Program-made: the position numbers and the translations under genes
The notes under the pieces: generated by a model
Databases searched by the model: none
Told to the model about the DNA's origin: nothing
What the model saw: the letters and a program-made list of their open reading frames with translations, nothing else
Assembly: GCA_964605205.1 (NCBI GenBank)
Contig: CAZSBL010000061.1
Span: forward strand, 1 to 18,862
DNA length: 18,862 nt
Source of the DNA: JAWVYT01 sp964605205
Lineage (GTDB): Bacteria; Gemmatimonadota; Gemmatimonadetes; Longimicrobiales; RSA9
Reading direction: 5' to 3'
Part shown: in pieces, positions 6,247-14,299 of the stretch
Numbering within the stretch: position 1 is the first letter of the stretch
Layout of the letters: each line of letters begins with the position of its first letter

Positions 6247-7734
6247 ATGGACCTTCTCTCCTCGGTGCAGGCGCGCCTGAGCACGCTCGGCCCGCGGAAC
6301 CTCCTCCTGGGGCTCGGGACGCTGGCCGTGGCCGCCCTGATCCTGGTGATCGCCGTGGTGGGCAGCGGCCCGGCGTGGGTCCCGGTGGCGGGGAACCTGG
6401 CCATGGAAGACGTGGCCGCCGTCACCCGCATGCTCGATGACGCCGGCATCGACTACCGCCTCGGGGCCGGCGGACTCCGCGTGGAGGTGGCGGAAGGCGA
6501 CCTGGCCCGGGCCCGGGTGGAGCTCGCCACCGGCGGGCTGCCGGGCTCGTCCGGCCCCGGGTTCGAGCTGTTCGACCAGCCGTCGTGGGGGATGACCGAC
6601 TTCACGCAGCGGATCAACTACCGCCGGGCGCTGGAGGGGGAGCTGGAGCGGACCATCACCGAGATGCAGGCGGTGGAGAGCGTCCGGGTCCACCTGGCGT
6701 TGAACCAGTCATCGGTGCTGCGCCGCGACCGGCGGCCGTCGGAGGCCTCGGTGGTGGTCCGGATGCGTTCGGGCGCCCGTCCGGACGCGGGGATGGTCGA
6801 GGGCGTGGCGTTCCTGGTGGCGAGCAGCGTGGACGGGCTTTCCAGCGAGCACGTGACGGTGCTGGACCAGTCCGGCCGTCTGTTGTCCCGGTCCGTGGAG
6901 GGCGGGTCGGAGCTGGCGCTGAACAGCCGGCAGCTTGAGCTCCGGAGCCGGGTCGAAGAGTACCTGGAAGGTCGGGCCCAGGGCCTGCTCGAGGACATCG
7001 TGGGTGCGGGGAACGTGCGGGTCCGGGTGGCCGCGGAGTTGAACCTCGACCGGGTGGAGCGGACGGTTCAGTCCGTGGATCCGGACCAGCAGCTGGTGAC
7101 CCGGGAGGAGCGGACGGAGCTGGCGGGCGCCGGCGATGGGGAGTCCGGTTCCGTCGCCTACAAGACCGACTTCGAGGCGACCCGGAGCGTGGAGCGCTTC
7201 ATGGCCGGGGTGGGGGAGATCCGTCGGCTGTCGGTGGCCGTGCTGCTGAACGAGCAGCTCCAGGACGCGAACGGGGAGCGTCGGGCGGCCCCTGACCCGG
7301 GGCGCATGCAGGCGCTGGTGGCGGCCGCCATCGGCGTGGAGGCCGGGCGGGGCGACGTGGTCTCGGTGGTGAGCGTGCCGTTCGACCAGGGGCAGCCCGT
7401 CCCGCCGGTGGCCTCCGGCCCCGGGTTCTGGGAGATCTGGGACACGCTCCAGCGGCCGCTGCTGACCGTGGTGGCGCTGGTCCTGGCGTTCCTGCTGGGG
7501 CTCAAAGTGGTGCGCACGATGGCCGCCTCGGCGCCGTCACGGCCGCGGCTGGCGGATGGGGCCCAAGGGCTGTCGGAAGGTGAGATTCCCGCGGGCGGTC
7601 TGGAGGAGAAGGGAGCGTCGCTGCGGAAGCAGCTGAGCCCCGCCCAGGCGGAGCGGATGCAGGCGATCACCACCGGCGTTGTGGATCGCCCGGACCTGGC
7701 CGCCCGGGTGGTCCAGGCGTGGCTGAAGGAGTAG
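6247..7734 (+). CDS. fliF: Flagellar MS-ring protein FliF
   Basis: A 495-residue inner-membrane ring protein on which the basal body is built. The first membrane segment is at about 18-39. Ring-building domains follow: an LAMEDVAAVTRMLDDAGIDY segment (51-70), GGLPGSSGPGFELFD (96-110), and FTQRINYRRALEGELERTI (119-137). RVHLALNQ lies at 147-154. The third ring domain region (about 225-380) includes the TEERTE-like loop. The second membrane segment is at about 403-421. The extreme C-terminus, RPDLAARVVQAWLKE, is the FliG-binding helix. The protein is somewhat shorter than the usual 520-560 residues, mainly in the periplasmic loop and cytoplasmic linker. It is spaced 4 bases from both neighbours. 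Confidence 0.96.
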   Translation: MDLLSSVQARLSTLGPRNLLLGLGTLAVAALILVIAVVGSGPAWVPVAGNLAMEDVAAVTRMLDDAGIDYRLGAGGLRVEVAEGDLARARVELATGGLPGSSGPGFELFDQPSWGMTDFTQRINYRRALEGELERTITEMQAVESVRVHLALNQSSVLRRDRRPSEASVVVRMRSGARPDAGMVEGVAFLVASSVDGLSSEHVTVLDQSGRLLSRSVEGGSELALNSRQLELRSRVEEYLEGRAQGLLEDIVGAGNVRVRVAAELNLDRVERTVQSVDPDQQLVTREERTELAGAGDGESGSVAYKTDFEATRSVERFMAGVGEIRRLSVAVLLNEQLQDANGERRAAPDPGRMQALVAAAIGVEAGRGDVVSVVSVPFDQGQPVPPVASGPGFWEIWDTLQRPLLTVVALVLAFLLGLKVVRTMAASAPSRPRLADGAQGLSEGEIPAGGLEEKGASLRKQLSPAQAERMQAITTGVVDRPDLAARVVQAWLKE

Positions 7735-7738
7735 GGGC

Positions 7739-8770
7739 ATGACGGTCAAGAACGCGCCACTGAAGGTGGATCAGCTCAAGGGTCGGGAGAAGGTGGCCGT
7801 GCTCCTGATGACGCTGGGGCCGGAGGCCTCGGTTCGCCTGACCCGCTCCATGAGGCCGGAAGACCTGGAGGCCGTCACCCTGGAGATCGCCCGGATGGAG
7901 ACGGTCCGTCCGGAGCTCGCAGATGCGATCCTCGAGGAATGGTACGAGACGGAGCGCGCGGCGGCTTCGCTGGCCACGGGCGGCGTGGGAGTGGCGCAGG
8001 AGATCCTGGAGAGTGCGCTGGGGCCGGACCGGGCGGCGGCGGCGCTGCAGCGGATCGAGCTGCAGCTGAAGGACCAGAGCGGGCTATCGGACCTCCGCAA
8101 GGTGGATCCGCAGCAGCTGGCCAGCGTGCTCAGGAGCGAGCACCCACAGTCCATAGCGTTGGTGCTGGCCCACCTGGACGCGAGCCAGACGGCCGCCGTG
8201 ATCCGTGACCTGGAAACCGATGTGGGCGCGGATGTGATCTTCCGGATGGCGCGTATGGACAAGGTCTCTCCGGAGGTGCTCGACGCCATCAAGAGCTCCG
8301 TGACCGGCACGTCGGAGCTCTCCCTCTCGCAGGACATGCAGGCGGCCGGGGGGCCGCAGGCGGTGGCCCAGGTGATGAACCTGCTGGCCGGCAGCATGGA
8401 GAAGGAGCTCATGGAGCGGCTGTCCGAGCGCGACGCCGGGCTCTCGGAAGAGATCAAGGACCTGATGTTCGTTTTCGAGGATATGGTGAAGCTGGATCCG
8501 AAGGCGATCCAGCGGCTGCTGCAGGAAATCGAGTCGAAGACGCTGGCCATGGCCCTCAAGGCCGCCAGCGAGGATCTGAAGGAGAAGATCACCGAGACCA
8601 TGTCCCAGCGGGCCACCTCCGCCCTCACCGAAGAGATGGAGTTCCTGGGTCCCGTACGGCTCAGCGACGTGGAAGGGGCCCAGGCCGAGATCGTGAAGAT
8701 CGCCCGGGCACTCGAGGAATCGGGCGAGATCGTCATTGCCGGCGGAGAGGACGATGTCCTTGTCGAGTAG
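7739..8770 (+). CDS. fliG: Flagellar motor switch protein FliG
   Basis: A 343-residue rotor protein that links the MS ring to FliM and meets the stator to produce torque. The N-terminal FliF-binding domain includes REKVAVLLMTLGPEAS (16-31). The middle domain has the EHPQ motif (134-137) in SEHPQSIALVLAHLD. A Gly-Gly hinge lies at 204-205. The C-terminal torque domain has KIT-type residues at 283-285, MSQRATSALTEEMEFLGPVR (288-307), then SDVEGAQ and a final helix. Conserved charged torque residues are present, with Glu in place of the common Asp pair. The length is typical and the gene overlaps fliH by 17 bases. Confidence 0.97.
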   Translation: MTVKNAPLKVDQLKGREKVAVLLMTLGPEASVRLTRSMRPEDLEAVTLEIARMETVRPELADAILEEWYETERAAASLATGGVGVAQEILESALGPDRAAAALQRIELQLKDQSGLSDLRKVDPQQLASVLRSEHPQSIALVLAHLDASQTAAVIRDLETDVGADVIFRMARMDKVSPEVLDAIKSSVTGTSELSLSQDMQAAGGPQAVAQVMNLLAGSMEKELMERLSERDAGLSEEIKDLMFVFEDMVKLDPKAIQRLLQEIESKTLAMALKAASEDLKEKITETMSQRATSALTEEMEFLGPVRLSDVEGAQAEIVKIARALEESGEIVIAGGEDDVLVE

Positions 8771-9416
8771 ACGCCGGGCCCGGGGTGGGCTCCACGAGGC
8801 GACGCAGGCCGGTCCGGCCACCTGGCGCCCCCACGAGCTGGAGGGCGGGGTCGGCGATCCGGTGCCCAGTGTGCCCCCCGGACCTTCGGCGGAGGCCGCT
8901 AAGGAGACCGCCGAGGTCGATCACCAGACCGCGCTCGACGGGGCCTACCAGCAAGGCTACGACGACGGCCGTGCCGAGGGCGCGGCCGTGGAGGCCGCGA
9001 AGGTGGGCAATGCGCTGAAGGCGCTGGACGATGTCATCGCCACAATGCAGGACGAGCGGCCCCACTGGATGGAGGCGATGGAGCAGAACTTGGTGGCCCT
9101 TGCCACGGCCATCGCCCGGCAGATCGTGGAGCGGGAGTTGAAGGGCAGCGCGGATGACATCACGGAGCTGGTCCGGCGGGGGATCGCCGAGTTCCCCCTG
9201 GAGGCGGCCGTGAAGGTCCGGCTGAACCCCGCGGACCTGTCGGCGATCTCGTCGCCGCTGCGGGGAGACGTGGTGGAATCGGGCCGCGAGGTCCGGTGGG
9301 TCCCGGACCCCTCGGTGGCCCCGGGCGGGTGTGTGGTGGAGGGCCCCCGGGCGGTGGTGGACGGCCGGGTCGAAAAGGCGCTGGATCGCATCTACACCCA
9401 ACTGGTCTATGGTTGA
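8754..9416 (+). CDS. fliH: Flagellar export-apparatus protein FliH
   Basis: A 220-residue cytoplasmic stator-like regulator of the export ATPase FliI. The N-terminal ~60 residues are low-complexity. A glycine-repeat helix follows (AYQQGYDDGRAEGAAVEAAK, about 64-83), a mark of FliH. Next come a helix with QNLVALATAIARQIVERELK and the C-terminal FliI-binding domain with VKVRLNP, GREVRWVPDP and GGCVVEGPRAVVDGRVEKAL. I chose the ATG at 8754 because GGAGAGG lies just upstream, although an in-frame TTG is present at 8736. It overlaps fliG by 17 bases and fliI by 8. Confidence 0.92.
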   Translation: MSLSSRRRARGGLHEATQAGPATWRPHELEGGVGDPVPSVPPGPSAEAAKETAEVDHQTALDGAYQQGYDDGRAEGAAVEAAKVGNALKALDDVIATMQDERPHWMEAMEQNLVALATAIARQIVERELKGSADDITELVRRGIAEFPLEAAVKVRLNPADLSAISSPLRGDVVESGREVRWVPDPSVAPGGCVVEGPRAVVDGRVEKALDRIYTQLVYG

Positions 9417-10728
9417 CGCGCTGGTGGCGAAGCTCGACGGGGTGGAGCGCTTCACCCGGCACGGCCGCGTGAGCCGCGTGGTGGGGCTCGTGATCGAGGC
9501 CACCGGGCTGGACACCGGCGTGGGGGAGCTGTGCCGGATCCAGAGCCTGGACGGCGAGCACACGCTCCTGGCCGAGGTGGCCGGCTTCCACGAAGACGGG
9601 GTGCGCCTCCTCCCCTTGGGCGAGATCGGCGGCGTGCACCCGGGGAGCATGGTGGAACCGCTGGGCCGGTCGTTCGGCGTGGATGTGGGCCCGGGGCTCC
9701 TGGGCCGGGTTCTCAACGGGCTCGGTAACCCCATCGACGGGAAGGGCGACGTGGCCGCGAACACCCGAATGCCGCTGGTGGCCGACCCGCCGAGCCCGTT
9801 GAAGCGGCAGGCGATCACGCGGCCGCTGGAGACCGGGGTGCGGGCGCTGGACGGGATGATGACCATCGCCCAGGGGCAGCGGGTCGGGATCTACGCGGGG
9901 AGCGGTGTGGGGAAGAGCACGCTCCTCGGGATGATCGCCCGCTACGCTTCGGCGGATGTGAACGTGATCGCGCTCCTGGGCGAGCGGGGCCGGGAGGTGC
10001 GGGAGTTCATGGCCCATTCGCTGGGCGAGGACGGACTGGCCCGCTCGGTGGTGGTGGTAGCGACGGGCGACGAGGCGGCGCTGATCCGGGCCCGGGGCGC
10101 CCTGGTCGCCACATCCATCGCCGAGTACTTCCGCGACGCCGGCAAGAACGTGCTGCTGATGCTGGATTCCATCACTCGTGTGGCCATGGCGTGGCGGGAG
10201 ATCGGCCTGGCGGTGGGCGAGCCGCCCACTACCAAGGGGTACCCGCCGTCGGTGTTCGCATCGCTGCCCCGGCTCCTGGAGCGGGCCGGGAACGGCGCGC
10301 ATGGGGGCATCACGGGAATCTACACGGTGCTGGTGGAGGGCGACGACTTCAACGAGCCGGTGGCCGACGCGACCCGCTCGATCCTCGACGGGCACGTGGT
10401 CCTGAGCCGGCAGTTGGCTACCGCTGGTCACTACCCGGCCATCGATGTGCTAGAGAGTGTCAGCCGGGTCCGGGATGCGGTGATCTCCCCGGAGCACCGG
10501 CAGGCCGCCATCCGGATCGGCAGTCACCTGGCCACGTACCGGGAGCGGGAGGATCTGATCTCCGTGGGCGCCTACCAGGAGGGGGCTGACCCGGCGGTGG
10601 ACCGGGCCATCGAGATGCGGGATCCCATCAACGCCTACCTCCGGCAGGACGCCAGTGAGCACACGCCACTGGCCGATAGCCGCGACCGACTGATGGCGCT
10701 GGCCGGGGTGGAAGGAGAGGACGGATGA
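9409..10728 (+). CDS. fliI: Flagellum-specific ATPase FliI
   Basis: A 439-residue ATPase of the flagellar type III export machine, related to the F1 beta subunit. It has an N-terminal beta domain (about 20-95) and Walker A AGSGVGKST (163-171). The GERGREVREF segment is at 191-200. Walker B VLLMLDS (248-254) is followed by TRVAMAWREIGLAVGEPPTT and GYPPSVFASLPRLLERAG, the signatures of type III ATPases. The start at 9409 is used because the product then begins in the usual way; an upstream frame would add 26 residues read out of frame through fliH. It overlaps the fliH end by 8 bases and shares ATGA with fliJ. Confidence 0.97.
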   Translation: MVDALVAKLDGVERFTRHGRVSRVVGLVIEATGLDTGVGELCRIQSLDGEHTLLAEVAGFHEDGVRLLPLGEIGGVHPGSMVEPLGRSFGVDVGPGLLGRVLNGLGNPIDGKGDVAANTRMPLVADPPSPLKRQAITRPLETGVRALDGMMTIAQGQRVGIYAGSGVGKSTLLGMIARYASADVNVIALLGERGREVREFMAHSLGEDGLARSVVVVATGDEAALIRARGALVATSIAEYFRDAGKNVLLMLDSITRVAMAWREIGLAVGEPPTTKGYPPSVFASLPRLLERAGNGAHGGITGIYTVLVEGDDFNEPVADATRSILDGHVVLSRQLATAGHYPAIDVLESVSRVRDAVISPEHRQAAIRIGSHLATYREREDLISVGAYQEGADPAVDRAIEMRDPINAYLRQDASEHTPLADSRDRLMALAGVEGEDG

Positions 10729-11186
10729 GCCCCTTCGAGTTCGGGCTTCAGAAGGTTCTCGACCTGCGGGAGCAGACGGAAAAGGAGCGGGCGCGTCAGC
10801 TGTCCGATGCCGAGCGGCGCGTGGAGGCCGCCCGGGCGAGGCTGGAGGAGTTCCGCGAGATCCGTGACACCGAGGCCGAGAAGCTGGCACAGGCCCACGG
10901 CCAGAGCCGCCGGGTGGGCCATATCCACAACCTGACCCGGGCGATCCAGCAGCTCTCCGAGCGCGTGCACCGGGCCGAGGCCGCGTGTCGTGAAGCCAGG
11001 GCGGATGTCGAGATGTCACGCACCGAGCTGAAGGAGGCCATGACGGAGCGTCGGGTCCTGGACACGCTCCGGGAGAAGCAGGAGTCGGCCTGGCGGTACG
11101 CGATGAAGAGCGATGAACAGAGACGCATGGATGAGCTCGCGCTCACACGGTTCCAGCGTCGAGACGAGAACGGAGGGGCGCGGTGA
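10725..11186 (+). CDS. fliJ: Flagellar export protein FliJ
   Basis: A 153-residue, strongly charged, almost wholly alpha-helical coiled-coil protein. It begins with the family pattern FEFGLQKVLDLREQTEKERA. FliJ sits in the centre of the FliI ring and couples it to FlhA. Sequence conservation in this family is low, so the call rests on length, coiled-coil character, the N-terminal pattern and the position straight after fliI (ATGA overlap). It ends in a GTGA overlap with the next gene. Confidence 0.88.
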   Translation: MSPFEFGLQKVLDLREQTEKERARQLSDAERRVEAARARLEEFREIRDTEAEKLAQAHGQSRRVGHIHNLTRAIQQLSERVHRAEAACREARADVEMSRTELKEAMTERRVLDTLREKQESAWRYAMKSDEQRRMDELALTRFQRRDENGGAR

Positions 11187-11758
11187 AGATGATCATGGCC
11201 GCCATCGCGGCGACGGCGATGGGGATCCTGGGTGGCACGGCGTTCACGGTGATGACCCACGAGCCGGAAGCGCCGGCGCTGCCGGCGGACTCGGCGGCTG
11301 CGGAAGTGGCGGTCGTGGAGGCGGCCGAACTCGAACAGGACTCAACGGCCGCGGAGGCCACCACCGGCCACTCCGGTGCTGACCATGAGGCCGGGCCCCC
11401 GCCCGACGAGGGTCCGGCCGGCACGGCGCAGCCGGTCACCGCGTCCGGCCCTGTGGGTGCCACACCGAGCCCGGCCCCGTACCCGGCGCCGTCCCCGGCG
11501 GCCGCAACGGGCCCGCGGGCCGACCCCGACCAGGACGCCGACGTGGAAAACGGCGCGGACCAGCTGGCGCGGATCTTCACCGCCATGCAGCCTCGGGATG
11601 CGGCCCGGGTGCTCGCGCAGCTCACCGACGGGGAGATCCGGGAGATCCTGACCCGTATGGGTGCGCGCCAGGCGGCGTCGGTGCTCAGCAACATGGAGCC
11701 CGAGCGGGCGGCGATCCTGAGTCGCACCGTGCTCGACGGCGGGAGGAGCTCTCCATGA
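11183..11758 (+). CDS. YlxF/MotE-like membrane protein with MgtE N-domain
   Basis: A 191-residue protein that begins with GTG at 11183, which overlaps the fliJ stop (GTGA) and has GGAGGGG upstream. It has one N-terminal membrane segment (about 3-24) and a long Ala/Pro/Glu-rich linker (about 27-120). A C-terminal domain follows (about 125-183) with ARIFTAMQPRDAARVLAQL, GEIREILTRMGARQAASVLS and MEPERAAILS. This repeat pattern (M.P..AA.vL..L, then ..iL..M....AA.iL..M) is that of the MgtE N-terminal domain found in MotE and Bacillus YlxF. The place between fliJ and fliK is exactly that of ylxF in Bacillus. Its role is probably in motor or rod assembly in the cell envelope, but the function of this subgroup is not established. 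The linker is unusually rich in Ala and Pro. Confidence 0.8.
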   Translation: MKMIMAAIAATAMGILGGTAFTVMTHEPEAPALPADSAAAEVAVVEAAELEQDSTAAEATTGHSGADHEAGPPPDEGPAGTAQPVTASGPVGATPSPAPYPAPSPAAATGPRADPDQDADVENGADQLARIFTAMQPRDAARVLAQLTDGEIREILTRMGARQAASVLSNMEPERAAILSRTVLDGGRSSP

Positions 11759-13632
11759 TCAACGCCATTCTGCGCCTGTTCGGCGGGACCTCGAGCACAC
11801 CGCGGGAAGGACCGGCACAAACCGGTTTCCAGTCGGCGCTCAGCGCCCTGATTCCCGGGGTGGGTATGGAGACCGGCGCCGAGCCCGTCGAGGGACGAAC
11901 GCCGCGACCGGCTCCGAACCCGCTCCAGCTCAGCGCCATCGGCGCGCCGCTGCAGCTCGGCCTCGTCCGGGCCGGGTCCGACGAATCGGACGGGGAGAAG
12001 ACCGTTGCCGGCAGCCTCAGCGACGGGGGCCGGGACGTGACCGCGGACGGAGAGAACGCCCGGGCGAAGACCACCGTCGAGGGCCGCGAGGGTGGGGTAG
12101 AGCGCCGCGCAGAGGGCGAAGCGGCCGCCTCGGGATCGGGCACCGTCCGGACCGGGCGGGCCGGAGAGCCCGAGCCGGCCGCGGGGCTCGGACGAGGCGA
12201 ACAGGGCTCCGAGCTCCGGCGCGAAGCCCCGGGTCACGCGGCTGTGGACCGGTGCGTGGAGGGGACCGACGAGTCCGACGTTGAAGCCACCGGGAACAGG
12301 GCGGTCGCAGCCCCCGGGAAACCGGAGGTGGCGATAAACGTGGAGGGGAACGTGCAGGCCGACGCGGAGGCGGGCGTCCGGACGAACAACCCGGCGGACC
12401 ACGCGGTAAGCGACCGGGTGAACCGTGAGGTCGGCGACCCGGTGATACCCGTGGGCGCTGGGAGCCCGGCCGGACTCCCGGCGCCGAGGCCGGCCCCGGA
12501 GGCGTCTGCCGCGGCGCCGCCAATCCAAAGGGCGGCAGCTCCCGCGCCGGTGAACGCCGGACCGACGGCGGGTGAGTTGGAGGCGCAGGCGCCCGGCGGC
12601 CCCCATCGTACCCCCATCGTACGGGTTCACCCTATCGAGAGGATCACCACCGCCACGCTGCGAGCGCAGCGAGATGCCGGTACCGCGGCAGGTGTGTGGA
12701 CCGTCGGTAGCACGGACCCGTGCGACGCCGAGATACGGTCACCGGAGCGGACAGGGCGGGCCACGATCTTTACCGGGTCCGGGGCGCTGGTGGTCGAGGC
12801 TGAGCCAACCCGACGGGCGAATCGAGAGGGCGCGAGTGCACCGCTGGAGCGGGTCCCTACCTCCTCGATGGAGCCGAGCGCGCAGGCCGCCAAGGACCGG
12901 TCGGGTGGGAGCGATGCCTACCGCGGCGCCCGGCCCGGTCGGACCTCCATCACCGCTGGAGACATAGGGCGAAACGAGGGCCCGCCGCCGGCGTCCGGGA
13001 GCGATCCGGCGCCTGCCCGGGACGCCGCGGCCGAGCGACGAGCCGGTGACCTGCTCGCCGCCCACCGCCAGGTGGCTGACGAAAGAGCCCGGAAGCAGGC
13101 CGGCGGCCCGGAGAAGGACACGAAACCCGACGGGCGTGCCTCGTCGACCCCGAGCCGCGGAGCGACCACGTATGAGGCGGCCCCGATCCGGTCGGCGGAG
13201 CTCCACGGCACCGACACGGCGGGACGTGTGGATTCCATAGAGGCGCTGCGGGATCACGACGCACGACAGCCGCTGCGACGCGTCTCGGTGCGGGTCGGCG
13301 AAGGAGAGTCGGCCGCCCGGGTGCGCGTCAGTGTCCGCGGCGACGCCGTCCAGAGCGAAGTGGCCACGGAGTCCGAGCGCCTCGCCAACCGGATGGGGCG
13401 TGAGCTGCCGGAGCTGAGGCAGTCGCTGCAGCGTCAGGGGCTCGAAACCGATGCGCTCCGGGTCCGCCACGCAGACCGGGTGCTGGCCAGTGACGTCGCC
13501 ACGGCACGCTCCGACCCCGGCCGGTCCAGCGACGGCCACGAGGACACCAGTCAGAAGTCCGGGAGTCGTCGAGAGGCCCACGATGGCCGCGAGCGATCCC
13601 GGGATCACCAGAACCAGGAAGGGAACGAATGA
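11755..13632 (+). CDS. fliK: Flagellar hook-length control protein FliK
   Basis: A 625-residue protein, longer than many FliK proteins. Residues 1 to ~500 are low-complexity, rich in Ala, Gly, Arg, Glu and Pro, as expected of the ruler part. The C-terminal domain (about 505-575) has the family pattern PLRRVSVRVGEGESAARVRV, then a SVRGDAVQSEVATESE stretch and ELPELRQSLQRQGLETDALR. This domain switches export specificity by acting on FlhB. A polar tail (DRERSRDHQNQ-like) ends the protein. It overlaps its upstream neighbour and flgD by ATGA. Identification rests on the C-terminal domain and gene order, because the N-terminal part is not conserved. Confidence 0.85.
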   Translation: MINAILRLFGGTSSTPREGPAQTGFQSALSALIPGVGMETGAEPVEGRTPRPAPNPLQLSAIGAPLQLGLVRAGSDESDGEKTVAGSLSDGGRDVTADGENARAKTTVEGREGGVERRAEGEAAASGSGTVRTGRAGEPEPAAGLGRGEQGSELRREAPGHAAVDRCVEGTDESDVEATGNRAVAAPGKPEVAINVEGNVQADAEAGVRTNNPADHAVSDRVNREVGDPVIPVGAGSPAGLPAPRPAPEASAAAPPIQRAAAPAPVNAGPTAGELEAQAPGGPHRTPIVRVHPIERITTATLRAQRDAGTAAGVWTVGSTDPCDAEIRSPERTGRATIFTGSGALVVEAEPTRRANREGASAPLERVPTSSMEPSAQAAKDRSGGSDAYRGARPGRTSITAGDIGRNEGPPPASGSDPAPARDAAAERRAGDLLAAHRQVADERARKQAGGPEKDTKPDGRASSTPSRGATTYEAAPIRSAELHGTDTAGRVDSIEALRDHDARQPLRRVSVRVGEGESAARVRVSVRGDAVQSEVATESERLANRMGRELPELRQSLQRQGLETDALRVRHADRVLASDVATARSDPGRSSDGHEDTSQKSGSRREAHDGRERSRDHQNQEGNE

Positions 13633-14285
13633 TCGATCCCACGGCCGGAGCCGTCACAGGCGGCGGCTCCAATGTATTCGAGGCTCCGGGCGGCGAGATG
13701 GGCAAGGAGGAGTTCCTCCAGCTCCTGGTCGCACAGCTGCGCCACCAGGATCCCATGAACCCAATGAAGAGCGATGACTTCGCCGTCCAGCTCGCCCAGT
13801 TCTCATCGGTCGAGCAGCTGATCAACCTGAACGAGGGGATGCTGGGCCAGGCCCAGTACACCTCGGCGCTGGCCCAGGCCATGAACAGCAGCTCCGCCGT
13901 GGGTGTGATCGGCCGCGAGGTCCTGGCGGTCGGTGAGCAGACCCAGATCGCCGGCGGCGCCGGCACCCTGGAGATCGACGTGGGCGCCGAGGGCGGCGAA
14001 GCCACCGTCCGCCTGTACGACCAGGATGACCGCCTGATGGGCGAACTCGATGTCGGCGCCCTCGAGGGCGGACGACAGACGGTGCAGCTCGACGGCCTCA
14101 GTCTGCCCGACGGCGCCTATCGCTACGAGATCGACGTGACCGACACCGCGGGCGAACCCGTGTCCACGACAAGCTACGTCAGCGGAGTGGTGAACGGTGT
14201 GAAATACGGTGACGACGGCCCCGTGCTCCTGCTCGGGGATATAGAGATTTCACTCAGCGCTGTCGTAGAAGTCAGCGCCAACTGA
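13629..14285 (+). CDS. flgD: Flagellar hook-cap/hook assembly protein FlgD
   Basis: A 218-residue scaffold that caps the growing hook and is removed when the hook is complete. The N-terminal motif is typical: KEEFLQLLVAQLRHQDPMNP (about 25-44) followed by FAVQLAQFSSVEQLINLN. After a helical stretch comes an Ig/Tudor-like beta domain (about 95-210) with IGREVLAVG, VRLYDQDDRLMGEL, LDGLSLPDGAYRYEI and YVSGVVNGV. The length is typical. It overlaps fliK by ATGA and is followed after 14 bases by flgE. Confidence 0.95.
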   Translation: MIDPTAGAVTGGGSNVFEAPGGEMGKEEFLQLLVAQLRHQDPMNPMKSDDFAVQLAQFSSVEQLINLNEGMLGQAQYTSALAQAMNSSSAVGVIGREVLAVGEQTQIAGGAGTLEIDVGAEGGEATVRLYDQDDRLMGELDVGALEGGRQTVQLDGLSLPDGAYRYEIDVTDTAGEPVSTTSYVSGVVNGVKYGDDGPVLLLGDIEISLSAVVEVSAN

Positions 14286-14299
14286 AGGAGAGACACACC

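Noticed and set aside
11143..12630. Long minus-strand open frame opposite the ylxF-like gene and fliK
   Set aside because: It crosses three coupled plus-strand genes, has no ribosome-binding support and no recognisable domain.
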